From contig NZ_SMZR01000002.1 in assembly GCF_004358665.1 (NCBI RefSeq), positions 310,001 through 374,000 on the forward strand: DNA of 64,000 nt, in the 5' to 3' direction. The translations under genes and the position numbers were made by a program. This document shows, piece by piece, positions 43,933-52,715 of this stretch; position 1 is the first letter of the stretch, and each line of letters begins with the position of its first letter. The notes below the pieces were generated by a model. It saw nothing but the letters and a program-made list of their open reading frames with translations. It was not told the DNA's origin and did not search any database. The DNA comes from Jeotgalibacillus sp. S-D1 (GTDB taxonomy: Bacteria; Bacillota; Bacilli; Bacillales; Jeotgalibacillaceae).

Positions 43933-45609
43933 TTATTTCTTTTTAATCCAAACAAATTGGTAAGCCTGCAGCTGAACCATCGCTCCGGCCGTTCCATTGC
44001 TCCAAAGATCCCGCCCGCCGTATGGAACGGAAACATCAACCTCTTCGTTGGATGTGTTAACCAAACATACAAGCTCTTCGCCTGTCTCTTCATTATGACG
44101 TTGCACGGCAAAGACACGCTTATCGAGGTCAAGAATTTCCTGCTTGGCAAACGGAGAAAGTGCTGACTCATTTTGTCTCGTACGAATTAGTTTCTTCATC
44201 CCGCTGAATACCTTTTGTCTTCTCGAGGAGGTTGTCAATTGTTCAACAAGCTCTTCATAGTCAAATTTCTCACGGTTGATGCGGCGATTAATGCCTGATG
44301 CATCAAGCCCTTCGTAGTCATTCCCGGAACCCAGAAGAGAATGATAATAAACTGCCGGGGCACCCATGACAGAAAAGAGAATCGAATGGGCAGCGAGCAT
44401 TTTTTGCACCTGGATGTCTTCCTCCTGATCTTCCCCCTGGTTGATCAGGGCATCCATGTAATTAATGTTTAATTCATAGGGCGATTCCGTGCCATCCGGA
44501 TTGCTCTTATAATTTACGCGGCCGCCATTTTGAAGCACCTTGTCTGCAAGAACCGTTCGTTCTTCGTTACTTAAAATACCTTCTGTCGGTCTCATTCCAA
44601 TTCCATCATGACTGGCCAGGAAATTAAAATACGTTGCTTTATCAGACACTTTATCAATCGTTTTAGCCCAATGACTCATGGTTTCTGCGTTATGTGTCGT
44701 GAAAGAATGCAACACAAGCGGCGGAAGTGAAAACTGATAAACCATATGCGCTTCATTTTCACCGTTTCCAAAATAGCTGATGTTTTCTTTATGCGGCACA
44801 TTGGTTTCCGTGATGAGCAGCGTTTTTAACTGCAGTTCATCAAGAATCTCCCGCCATAACTGAATAATTGCATGGGTTTGCGGAAGGTGAATACAGCTCG
44901 TCCCTGATTCCTTCCACATGAAGCCAATGGCATCCAGACGAATGCTCGTTCCACCCCGCTGTGCATATTCCAGCAGGATTGTCGTCATTTCCAGCAGGAC
45001 CGGGAAATGGGCAAAATTCACATCCACCTGATCTTCACTGAAGGTTGTCCAGGCTGTTTTTCCGCCTTCATACTCATGAATTAGGGGACTGGTACGCGGC
45101 CGGACGACTTTTGAAGCATCAAATTCTTCATCATGTGAAACAAAATAATGCTGATATTTCGGGTCGTTCTTTAAATAACCCTGAAACCACTCGCTTGATT
45201 TGGACATATGATTCGCTACAAAATCAAACATTAACCGGTAGCTGTCAGACAGACGTTCAATATCCTTCCAGTCCCCAAGCTTTGGATCAATCGTACGATA
45301 ATCCAGCACTGAAAAGCCATCATCGGACGTGTAAGGAAACATTGGCAGTAGATGAACATCGGTTATTTCTTCTTTTGCGTGTTCAGTAAGAAAAGTATTT
45401 AACGTTTTTAACGCAGGTTCGTCCTTTTGCTGCACAATGTCACCGTACGTAATCAGATAGACATTCCGCTCCGTTACCGACGATACTTCTTTCCAGTTTT
45501 CTTTCTTCCACTTTTCTACTAAGGACTCGATTTGTTTTTTATAGCCATCCTTGTACTCATCACCGTATATGGTTTTTAACAGACTTTCCGCCTGGAATGA
45601 AAAACTCAT
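43933..45609 (-). CDS. GH13_18 sucrose-phosphorylase-family enzyme, probably glucosylglycerate phosphorylase
   Basis: A 558-residue TIM-barrel enzyme of the sucrose phosphorylase subfamily. The catalytic residues are D226 (TSIRLDAIGF), E268 (LLITETNV) and D335 (FLASHDGIG). Sucrose phosphorylases are about 490-500 residues; glucosylglycerate phosphorylases such as E. coli YcjM are about 560, which fits better. It overlaps the stop of a mannosylglycerate-hydrolase-like GH38 gene by 4 bases (ATGA) and lies downstream of a fructose-family PTS, so a role in breaking down glycosylglycerates is the best inference. AAGGAG precedes the ATG. Confidence 0.75.
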   Translation of the reverse strand: MSFSFQAESLLKTIYGDEYKDGYKKQIESLVEKWKKENWKEVSSVTERNVYLITYGDIVQQKDEPALKTLNTFLTEHAKEEITDVHLLPMFPYTSDDGFSVLDYRTIDPKLGDWKDIERLSDSYRLMFDFVANHMSKSSEWFQGYLKNDPKYQHYFVSHDEEFDASKVVRPRTSPLIHEYEGGKTAWTTFSEDQVDVNFAHFPVLLEMTTILLEYAQRGGTSIRLDAIGFMWKESGTSCIHLPQTHAIIQLWREILDELQLKTLLITETNVPHKENISYFGNGENEAHMVYQFSLPPLVLHSFTTHNAETMSHWAKTIDKVSDKATYFNFLASHDGIGMRPTEGILSNEERTVLADKVLQNGGRVNYKSNPDGTESPYELNINYMDALINQGEDQEEDIQVQKMLAAHSILFSVMGAPAVYYHSLLGSGNDYEGLDASGINRRINREKFDYEELVEQLTTSSRRQKVFSGMKKLIRTRQNESALSPFAKQEILDLDKRVFAVQRHNEETGEELVCLVNTSNEEVDVSVPYGGRDLWSNGTAGAMVQLQAYQFVWIKKK

Positions 45610-48275
45610 ACTATCTGCTCCTTCGTGCGAAGTTTAAGGGTTACGTACCCTTTTGGCTGAATGATTACATCACTTTCTACCTGCTGCTCATTTTTCTCAT
45701 TTAAATTCGCCACAGCCATTGATTGCATATGCTCACTTGTTAAATGAATGGTTTGTGCTTCACTCGTCGGATTATATAAACGAACAATCAGATCATGATC
45801 GTCATAAGCTTTTTTCATTGAGCTGAAGATTACCTGGTCATTTGTTGTTTCGAATAAGCTGAACACAGGCGGTAATTCCTTGATTGGATAAGGAATTTCA
45901 AAGCGGTCAAGACGCTCTTCAAATGAGTTCAGGCTCTGCTTCTGGTAGCTTGCCTGATGATCATTATATAGACTTGCAATCGAGAACAATTCTTCTTCAT
46001 TGCCGCCTTCTGAAAAGTGCAGCGCATAGTCAAAGATCATTTCACCCTGCATTTGGGCATCTGGGGTGGTCACAACTTTATTGTTGATCCCCGACGCCCT
46101 TCCCGGTCTCCATGCAAGATTATCTTTTCCAAGCAGTCCGACGCTTCTAAACAGTGTCAGCGCGATTTCACCAGTGCGTTTAACAACCTGGTACTCCTTG
46201 ATGCCTTTTGTGATGACGGCAGCCTTGCCATTTGGGCTGCTTACTCCTGCAAAGGTTTCAAGTGGATAGATCGGTACCGGCGCTTCTGCAAACTTTTGTT
46301 CCTTCCAATTTTCCATATACGGATTTTCAGTTGGACGCTGTATTAAGCTGAACCCCTGATCGCCAAATGAATGACCTGCCCCTTCAACAGATGTTTGCAG
46401 CAGCACTCTTACACGGTGATCCTTCACTTCATTATTGATCACATGCGATACACGCATGAACGGCTCGCCCTTCCGCAGTTCAAGGTGAGATACAATCGTC
46501 AGTTCCTTCGTCTCTTCACCGTTTAAGCGGCTATCCAAATCAGCCGGAACAGTAAGTGTATGCTTGACCTCCATCCACTCGACTCCCGCTCTTGATTCTA
46601 CGCGAACGGAATGAGCTTCTGTTGAAAGGATCGGCTCATCGTTTTCAAGTGGAGAGAAATCGTATGAATCCCCTGCGTCTGCAACATTTTCAAAGTGAAC
46701 GAAGTCTGAAATGGTCTGATCAGTCGATTTTACGAACAAATGAAGCTTTCCTTCTTCGTTTGATACACGTAAAAAATCATTTTCAATGGAATCCGCAGCC
46801 TCACGTTCAATAAGGGCTTCATCTGCCGCTTCACCATCAATAACTTCAAGAGCTTCATACCCCATCGACGGAAGTGAAAGATTTTGAAGCAAAATTTCAT
46901 TCCGGTAATACCCCGGTGCATCCACTTCTTTTTCTCCGTCAGCTGTTACTACAATGAGTTTTCCGCCGCTCATATATTCCTGGTTCAGCAAGTCCATTTC
47001 GATCAAATTACCGCTCAGATTCTTAACAGTAAACGCTTTTTCTTTGGTGAAAATGACTGCTTTTTGAGACCCCTCAAAACGCTTTGGAAGCAGATGAAAC
47101 AGCATGAGGATGGAATCCTTTCCAGTCTGATTGCTAACCGCCTGCGTCATTTGCTTTTTAATTAAATTCAGGCAGCCATCAGCCAAACGGATTACTTTCG
47201 TCAGGCGGTTCACAATTTCCCGGTTCGTATCATCGGAATTACAGCCGCCAATGCTGTCATGGGCATGAACATCAAAGAGCATCTTCCACATTTCATCAAG
47301 CCATTTGCCAGGATAGCGAATGCCAAGAGAACTTGCGATGCTGGCAAGCGGCTCAAGCTGATAGATCATTTTCTCTTCAGCCATGGCATTTAACTTTTTA
47401 ATATCGTATCGCTGAGACCGAATCGTATTGTGAATGCGTGATTTCTGGGTAGCAATCAGCTCACCTTCGATCACGTTAGTAAATCGATCTTCATAATCAA
47501 ACGTTTCTTCCATAAAGGTTTCAAAGTCTGATAAAACGTACTCATACCGGTCATCTTTTTCATTTAGCGCTTCAACAGTCGATGGGAAATGCTCGCGTAC
47601 GAGCACCTGATCTCCTCCTGCAGGCAGCAGCAGATGGTCCGTGTTTTGGTTTAGATCTTCCAGCTTCTCTAAAATAGGCAGAAGACGTTCATTCATGTAC
47701 GTGTCGTCATCCGATAAAAATTTGCCCGGTCCGTAGCCATAAAAGATATTATTGGCTTTAACGCGTTTTCCATCAGGAGATTGCCAGATGAAATTCAGAT
47801 CCCCGTTTAGTTGATCGGTGTAAATTCCGCGTTGTAACACGCTGTAGTCGATATTAAACTCACTAAAAATAGAAGGCAAATACGTATTTTGACCAAAGAT
47901 ATCAGGGAGGTAGCCAATGTTCATGCTGTGTCCCATCTTCTCTGCAATTCTTGTGCCATAGAGAAGGTTCCGTATAAGCGATTCTTTATTCACAAGCAGG
48001 GAATCAGCCTGTGTATACCACGGTCCCACAAAAATGCGTTTTTCTGAAATCAGCCTGCTCAATCTTTCTTTTTCTTCAGGGCGAATCTTTAGATATTCAT
48101 CTAATATAGACGACTGGGCATCAAATACATATCCCGTATAAGCAGGATCGTTTTCCATTACGTCCAGCAGTCGATCCATATTTTCAACCAGTAATAGGTT
48201 TGAGTCCTCTATTGTAAAGTACCATTCACGATCCCAGTGGGAATGCGGTACGACGTATACTTTTTTTTGTTTCAT
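45606..48275 (-). CDS. GH38 alpha-mannosidase, probable mannosylglycerate hydrolase (MngB-like)
   Basis: An 889-residue cytosolic enzyme with HSHWDREW at 11-18 (zinc ligands), the nucleophile Asp in GYLPDIFGQN (D125) and the zinc-binding AHDSIGG near 356, followed by long beta-sandwich domains. The length is close to E. coli MngB (877), which hydrolyses 2-O-(6-phospho-mannosyl)-glycerate. The PTS gene just upstream is the same class as MngA, so the same pathway is inferred. The ATG at 48275 follows GGGAGGAAC; the longer frame to 48341 has no such site. A hairpin at 48316-48344 separates it from the PTS gene. Confidence 0.82.
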   Translation of the reverse strand: MKQKKVYVVPHSHWDREWYFTIEDSNLLLVENMDRLLDVMENDPAYTGYVFDAQSSILDEYLKIRPEEKERLSRLISEKRIFVGPWYTQADSLLVNKESLIRNLLYGTRIAEKMGHSMNIGYLPDIFGQNTYLPSIFSEFNIDYSVLQRGIYTDQLNGDLNFIWQSPDGKRVKANNIFYGYGPGKFLSDDDTYMNERLLPILEKLEDLNQNTDHLLLPAGGDQVLVREHFPSTVEALNEKDDRYEYVLSDFETFMEETFDYEDRFTNVIEGELIATQKSRIHNTIRSQRYDIKKLNAMAEEKMIYQLEPLASIASSLGIRYPGKWLDEMWKMLFDVHAHDSIGGCNSDDTNREIVNRLTKVIRLADGCLNLIKKQMTQAVSNQTGKDSILMLFHLLPKRFEGSQKAVIFTKEKAFTVKNLSGNLIEMDLLNQEYMSGGKLIVVTADGEKEVDAPGYYRNEILLQNLSLPSMGYEALEVIDGEAADEALIEREAADSIENDFLRVSNEEGKLHLFVKSTDQTISDFVHFENVADAGDSYDFSPLENDEPILSTEAHSVRVESRAGVEWMEVKHTLTVPADLDSRLNGEETKELTIVSHLELRKGEPFMRVSHVINNEVKDHRVRVLLQTSVEGAGHSFGDQGFSLIQRPTENPYMENWKEQKFAEAPVPIYPLETFAGVSSPNGKAAVITKGIKEYQVVKRTGEIALTLFRSVGLLGKDNLAWRPGRASGINNKVVTTPDAQMQGEMIFDYALHFSEGGNEEELFSIASLYNDHQASYQKQSLNSFEERLDRFEIPYPIKELPPVFSLFETTNDQVIFSSMKKAYDDHDLIVRLYNPTSEAQTIHLTSEHMQSMAVANLNEKNEQQVESDVIIQPKGYVTLKLRTKEQIV

Positions 48276-48315
48276 CTTTAAGTTCCTCCCAAATCGTGAT
48301 TGCAGTAAAAGAAAC

Positions 48316-48344
48316 GGGGAGCATCTTTTTTCAAGATGCACCCC
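48316..48344 (-). terminator. Intercistronic hairpin between the PTS and GH38 genes
   Basis: GGGGAGCATCTT pairs with AAGATGCACCCC with one mismatch. The following sequence is only moderately T-rich (GTTTCTTTT), so it may be a partial terminator or an mRNA-stabilising element that makes PTS transcripts more abundant. Confidence 0.6.
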
Positions 48345-48352
48345 TTATTATG

Positions 48353-50314
48353 TTATGCGTTCCGTTCTTTTCGTTTTTCAAGGGAAAAGCGGACGAAGAT
48401 ATTGGCAAATGCGATAAATCCTGCACCAACAACCAATCCAAGTAAATAAGCCCATAGGTTTTCAACCAGCGGCCAGCCCCAGATTGCCGGAAGTGGCAGC
48501 CATTGCACAGCTCCCAGTAATACAGCTGTTGAAGCACCTAAAATCGCACCAATGATATTGATTGGAATCGTAATAAGCGGGTTGCGCAGCATGAACGGAA
48601 TCGCTCCTTCACTGATCGCGATAAACCCAAGCAGCAGTGATGTATTTCCTGCTACACGAAGATCTGCCGGGAATACACGGCGGCCGACAACAAATTTATC
48701 AATAACCGTCGCCAGACCAAGTCCGATCGGCGGAATAACAATCGCAAGCACGCGGGCAGTTAAAGGATACACTTCATCTGCTGCAAGTCCAATTGCAATG
48801 GCGCCGGCAGCTTTGTTGATTGGTCCCCCTAAATCAAATGCGGTAGCGGATGCTATGATTGACGCAAGGACAACATCCCCTGTCCCTTGAGCTGATTCAA
48901 TCCAATTTCGCAGCAATACATTTAAGCCGCCAAACATCGGATCGACGAGATAAAAGTTTAAGAAGAAAATTGAAAGTACACTGATGGCCGGGATAAGAAA
49001 CATTGGTTTCATCGCCTGGAAATTTTTGTTCAGCTGGATTTTTTGATTTAGGAAGCGGGCAATGTAGCCGGCTGCCAAACCAAGAAATAAAGCGCCAAGG
49101 AAACCTGAAGGAATGCCTTCTTCAATTCCCCAGAATGTATGGTGAAGTCCCCCTGCAAAGGCGCCTCCAATGAAACCTGCGACCAATCCTACGCGGTCAG
49201 CCAGTGAATAAGCAACAAATGCGGCAAAAATCGGATACATAAACTTAAAGATTAATGCACCAAACTTATCTAAATGATGCAAGATAACAAATAGCTCATT
49301 TGAATGAGTCGCGTACTGCGGGTCTCCAAGCTCGTTTACAAGACCAAATGGCATCGCGCCAAGCTTGGCAATTCCCATCATTAATCCTGCTGCAACGATA
49401 ACGGGAATCATATAGGAAATTCCTGTCATAACCGCTTGGACAGCATCCTTGAAAAATCCTCCGCCAGATGATGCCGGTGAAGACATGTCGTCTGCTTCCC
49501 CTTTTTCCACCACGCCATCAGGATTATTCAGCGCATTCTGCACCATGTCTTTTCCTTTTCTTAACGGCTCAGCCACTCTTGTCTGCACATATGGCTTGCC
49601 TGCAAAACGCTCTTTATTTTTAGGAGAGATGTCAGTCGCAAAAATGACCGCATCTGCTTCTTTGATCAAATCAGCACTCAGTTCATCCTCGATGCCGCTT
49701 GCTCCCTGCTTTTCAACCACCACACGGACGCCAAGCTCTCTTCCTGCTTTTTCAAGCGCTTCTGCTGCCATATACGTATGGGCAATTCCAGTTGCACAGG
49801 CCGTAACCGCGACAACCGTTTTGGTAAACGTTTGATCGGCTGCAGGCTCGTTTACTTTTTCCTCATCCAGACGATTCATAAAAGCTTCTGGCGTTTCGGC
49901 TGCCATTAACCCTTCTAAATAACCATCCTTCATAAGGTTTGTACTTAATGTCGATAATACTTTTAAATGGGTCGAATCTGCTTCGCTTTCCGGAATGGCA
50001 ATTAAAAACACCAGCTGAACCTGATTGGTTGGATCAATGCTTTCCCAGCCTGCTAACGGTGTATTTAAGCGTGCAACAGCAAATGCCGCTTTTTTTACAG
50101 AAGTCGATTTTCCGTGAGGGATCGCAAGCCCTCTTTCAAGACCAGTGGGAGAAATTTCTTCCCGCTCTAAAACCGCTTTCAAAAATTCCTGTTCAGATTC
50201 CAGGTATCCTTCTTTATTCAACTCTGAAATAAGCTGTTTAATGACTTGTTCTTTTGTATGAGCTTCAACATCAAACAATACTAAGTTTGGATGTGTCATA
50301 TTTCTAAGCTGCAT
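48353..50314 (-). CDS. PTS fructose-family EIIABC, probable mannosylglycerate transporter (MngA-like)
   Basis: A ~653-residue three-domain transporter. It has IIA (residues 1-150, phospho-His H67 in GLAIPHGKS), IIB (about 165-260, phospho-Cys C173 in VTACATGIAHTYMAAE) and IIC (about 290-640, with LVAGFIGGAFAGGLHHTFWG and DLGGPINKAAGA). The domain order and length match E. coli MngA (658). It imports and phosphorylates its sugar, which the GH38 and GH13_18 enzymes then cleave. AGGAGTG supports the ATG at 50314. A near-consensus cre site lies upstream. Confidence 0.82.
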   Translation of the reverse strand: MQLRNMTHPNLVLFDVEAHTKEQVIKQLISELNKEGYLESEQEFLKAVLEREEISPTGLERGLAIPHGKSTSVKKAAFAVARLNTPLAGWESIDPTNQVQLVFLIAIPESEADSTHLKVLSTLSTNLMKDGYLEGLMAAETPEAFMNRLDEEKVNEPAADQTFTKTVVAVTACATGIAHTYMAAEALEKAGRELGVRVVVEKQGASGIEDELSADLIKEADAVIFATDISPKNKERFAGKPYVQTRVAEPLRKGKDMVQNALNNPDGVVEKGEADDMSSPASSGGGFFKDAVQAVMTGISYMIPVIVAAGLMMGIAKLGAMPFGLVNELGDPQYATHSNELFVILHHLDKFGALIFKFMYPIFAAFVAYSLADRVGLVAGFIGGAFAGGLHHTFWGIEEGIPSGFLGALFLGLAAGYIARFLNQKIQLNKNFQAMKPMFLIPAISVLSIFFLNFYLVDPMFGGLNVLLRNWIESAQGTGDVVLASIIASATAFDLGGPINKAAGAIAIGLAADEVYPLTARVLAIVIPPIGLGLATVIDKFVVGRRVFPADLRVAGNTSLLLGFIAISEGAIPFMLRNPLITIPINIIGAILGASTAVLLGAVQWLPLPAIWGWPLVENLWAYLLGLVVGAGFIAFANIFVRFSLEKRKERNA

Positions 50315-50421
50315 GAATCTCACTCCTGTCTTTTTTTCATGGTTTGTTAAGCTGGGATGTTGATTTCCGCTCTAATAAAATTTGTGCATTTAGTTATCAT
50401 GAGCTTTTAACTCAATCTTTA

Positions 50422-50435
50422 TGAAAGCACTTTCA
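50422..50435 (-). promoter_or_regulatory. cre-like box upstream of the MngA-like PTS gene
   Basis: TGAAAGCACTTTCA is a perfect palindrome that differs from the strong cre form TGAAAGCGCTTTCA at the central G only. It lies 107 bases before the PTS start, in the divergent region shared with rpiR. Confidence 0.6.
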
Positions 50436-50476
50436 ACCTGCTATCTATAGTTTTATCACATAAAAGGCCAGGTCAA

Positions 50477-50503
50477 TTGTACAGTCTCTGTATATTTGTA
50501 CAG
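50477..50503. promoter_or_regulatory. Direct repeat TTGTACAG, candidate RpiR operator
   Basis: Two identical octamers at 50477-50484 and 50496-50503 (19 bp apart) sit between the divergent PTS and rpiR genes. TGTACA is itself palindromic. Its use as an operator is inferred from position. Confidence 0.35.
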
Positions 50504-50536
50504 AATGAAAATGGGAATGCTATACTTGAGGAAAGA

Positions 50537-51298
50537 ATGGCATCGAAAAGAGGAACACAGATGGGGAAAATACTTGATCAGTTTGGCAATCATTTAGCAA
50601 AATTAACATCAACTGAAAAACAGGTGCTTTATTATATTGATCAGCATTTGCAGGACGCCATGCATCTGTCGCTCACTGAAATCGCAAAGGTTAATGCCGT
50701 CAGCACCACGACCATTATACGAATGGCCCACAAGCTTGAACTCGAGGGGTTTTCTGAGTTAAAGTACATGCTGAAAAAAAGTTCCCAGCAACAGGAGCGA
50801 TCCAGCGACAGTCCGATCGAGCTGTATAAGCGGGAGTTTATCAGCGCATTTGATACTATCCAGCCGGACGAGCTGGAAAATTTAAGTGATCGGATCAAAA
50901 GAGCAGAACAAGTGATCATTGTCGGAGTCGGCTTGTCAAAAATGATGGCGGAGTACTTCAGCAAACTTCTGATGCAGACCGGCAAACAAACCTACTATAC
51001 GTATGAATCGCATATGATCGATCTCCTTCCGAATATGGTTAAACCGAATGACCTGGTGTTTTTCATCTCAACAAGCGGTGAAACCAAAACGCTTATTCAG
51101 GCTGCAGAAAAGCTGTCCTATCAAGTCGTCGATACTGCCGCCATTACCAACTCATCTGATTCCACTTTGGGAAAAATCGTTAAAACGAATTTGAGTATGA
51201 CCGTTGAAAAGGTGAACTTTGCAGGGTACGACATTACAGCAAGATCCACTTTAATGCTCCTTATAGACTTATTATTTGCAAGTTACCTGAAAAAATAG
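50537..51298 (+). CDS. RpiR/MurR-family transcriptional regulator
   Basis: A ~253-residue protein with an N-terminal helix-turn-helix (LSLTEIAKVNAVSTTTIIRMAHKL) and a C-terminal SIS sugar-phosphate-binding domain (VIIVGVGLSKMMAEYFSKLL, FFISTSGETKTLIQAA). It is divergent from the mngA-like PTS operon and probably regulates it in response to a phosphosugar. Two starts are good: the ATG at 50537 after GAGGAAAGA, or the ATG at 50561 after AGAGGAAC. The earlier TTG at 50477 would start inside the putative operator. Confidence 0.83.
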   Translation: MASKRGTQMGKILDQFGNHLAKLTSTEKQVLYYIDQHLQDAMHLSLTEIAKVNAVSTTTIIRMAHKLELEGFSELKYMLKKSSQQQERSSDSPIELYKREFISAFDTIQPDELENLSDRIKRAEQVIIVGVGLSKMMAEYFSKLLMQTGKQTYYTYESHMIDLLPNMVKPNDLVFFISTSGETKTLIQAAEKLSYQVVDTAAITNSSDSTLGKIVKTNLSMTVEKVNFAGYDITARSTLMLLIDLLFASYLKK

Positions 51299-51323
51299 CA
51301 AGTGAGCTGAGCTCTTGTTTTTT
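51299..51323 (+). terminator. Probable terminator of the rpiR-type gene
   Basis: CAAG-T-GAG pairs with CTC-TTG, and TTTTTT follows immediately. The stem is short and contains a bulge. Confidence 0.5.
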
Positions 51324-51417
51324 CAGTGCAGGCGTTCAAGCTGGCTCAAGGACGGTTTGGTGGCTGTAGTTTTTGCTACAAAGCTCTGTTCAGTTCGACT
51401 ATTCTTAGTTGTACACC

Positions 51418-51546
51418 GTTGATTGGAGCTGAAGGTGCGAGACTCCTGCGGGATGTAGCGGGAGAGGTGAGACCTTTGAAGCGCGAAGCGTTGAAAAGGG
51501 CTCACCCCCGCCCCGCGGAAAGCGAGCGCCTTCAGCGGAAATCAAC
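51418..51546 (+). repeat. GC-rich foldback intergenic repeat, copy D
   Basis: A 129-bp element with terminal arms GTTGATT and AATCAAC, which differ from copies B and C but still pair with each other. The inner GGTGAG/CTCACC and GCGGG/CCCGC arms are kept. The central loop carries CCTTT/AAAGG pairing instead of GATGC/GCATC. Confidence 0.83.
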
Positions 51547-51563
51547 AGCCTCGTTTAAAAGAC

Positions 51564-51610
51564 AAAAAAACCATTTCACCGGCCTTTTACACGGTGGAAT
51601 GGTTTTTTTT
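51564..51610. terminator. Bidirectional terminator between rpiR and the GH130 gene
   Basis: CCATTTCACCG (51571-51581) pairs with CGGTGGAATGG (51592-51602) with one mismatch. There are seven or eight A residues before it and T residues after it, so it works on both strands. It ends the GH130 operon. Confidence 0.85.
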
Positions 51611-51635
51611 TATATCAAACTCCTCTATCAGCTTC

Positions 51636-52715
51636 CTACACCTGTCTGCTCGGTTCCTCCACATAAACGAGGGAAGAAAGAATTTCCTTAAGGCTTAGTT
51701 CTGCACAAGCCATCGATGTATCGGCGACGCCATAATACATTTTCACAACATCACCCTCCACGACTGCTCCGCATGAAAACACAACGTTGCCGAAAAACCC
51801 TTCCACTTCATAGGAGGCTTCCGGCTTAAGAATCGGTGTTTCAGAGCGGGCAATTACTTGTGATGGATCCTTTAAATCGAGCAGCACAGCGCCCATGCAG
51901 TAGCGGTTATCCTTCGATGCACCGTGATACAGTTCAAGCCATCCCTGATCGGTTTTGATGGGAACAGCTCCCCCGCCGATCCGGCCATTATCCCACATTC
52001 CGTCGCGCAGCCCGATCAAATGCTTATGGTTGCCCCAGTAAAGCAGATTATCAGATTCTGCAATCCAGATTTCCGGATCACCCTTGCTTTTTGGAACGGG
52101 GCGGTGAAGGGCATAATATTTTCCGTTTATTTTCTCAGGAAAAATCAGCACATCCTTATTTTCAGGACAGAAAATCATGCCATGATGGTCATACGATTCA
52201 AAATCAGTGGTCGACACCAGCACCTCGCCAACTCCTGACTTTGAGATAGCGCTGAAGTATATATAATACGTATCTCCCATTTGAGTAATGCGGGGATCTT
52301 CAATGCCGTATGTTTCAAGAGCAGTAGAAGGATAGATAAACGGAGCATCGTCAATCGTAAAGTGACGGCCGTCTTTGCTTCTTGCAATGCGCAAGTAAGA
52401 GAGCGATGTTAGATAACGAAACTGATCCTCCCCCTGCTCCACAATGATGCGCGGATCGGAAAAATCATAGGCTGGATCATTTAATTCAAACTCAAGAATC
52501 TCCAGCTGATTCGTTTCAACATTAAAAACCGGTGACTTTACACGATCAGCATGGGTTGAAATGGGGCGTTCCGCTACTCTTAAGAGCATGATCACTTCCC
52601 CCTTATAAGTTGCAATGCCCGCATTAAAGGCACCGATTACTTCAAAATCCTCCCGGTGAGGCTTTACATCAGCAGGTGTGACAAGCGGGTTTTCTTCATA
52701 GCGATAGACGTTCAT
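51636..52715 (-). CDS. GH130-family mannoside phosphorylase
   Basis: A 359-residue five-bladed beta-propeller enzyme. The family motifs are visible: LLRVAERP near residue 45, GIEDPRITQMGD (catalytic-site Asp) near 135, ALHRPVP near 190 and NGRIGGGAVPIKTDQGWLELYHG near 240. GH130 enzymes phosphorolyse beta-mannosides, giving mannose 1-phosphate; which linkage is used here is not evident. It overlaps the DUF1861 gene by 4 bases at the end of an ABC-transporter operon. Confidence 0.85.
   Translation of the reverse strand: MNVYRYEENPLVTPADVKPHREDFEVIGAFNAGIATYKGEVIMLLRVAERPISTHADRVKSPVFNVETNQLEILEFELNDPAYDFSDPRIIVEQGEDQFRYLTSLSYLRIARSKDGRHFTIDDAPFIYPSTALETYGIEDPRITQMGDTYYIYFSAISKSGVGEVLVSTTDFESYDHHGMIFCPENKDVLIFPEKINGKYYALHRPVPKSKGDPEIWIAESDNLLYWGNHKHLIGLRDGMWDNGRIGGGAVPIKTDQGWLELYHGASKDNRYCMGAVLLDLKDPSQVIARSETPILKPEASYEVEGFFGNVVFSCGAVVEGDVVKMYYGVADTSMACAELSLKEILSSLVYVEEPSRQV

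Noticed and set aside
49449-49835. 128-codon plus-strand frame
   Set aside because: Antisense shadow of the PTS IIB region; its Ser/Thr/Pro-rich composition is typical of shadows.
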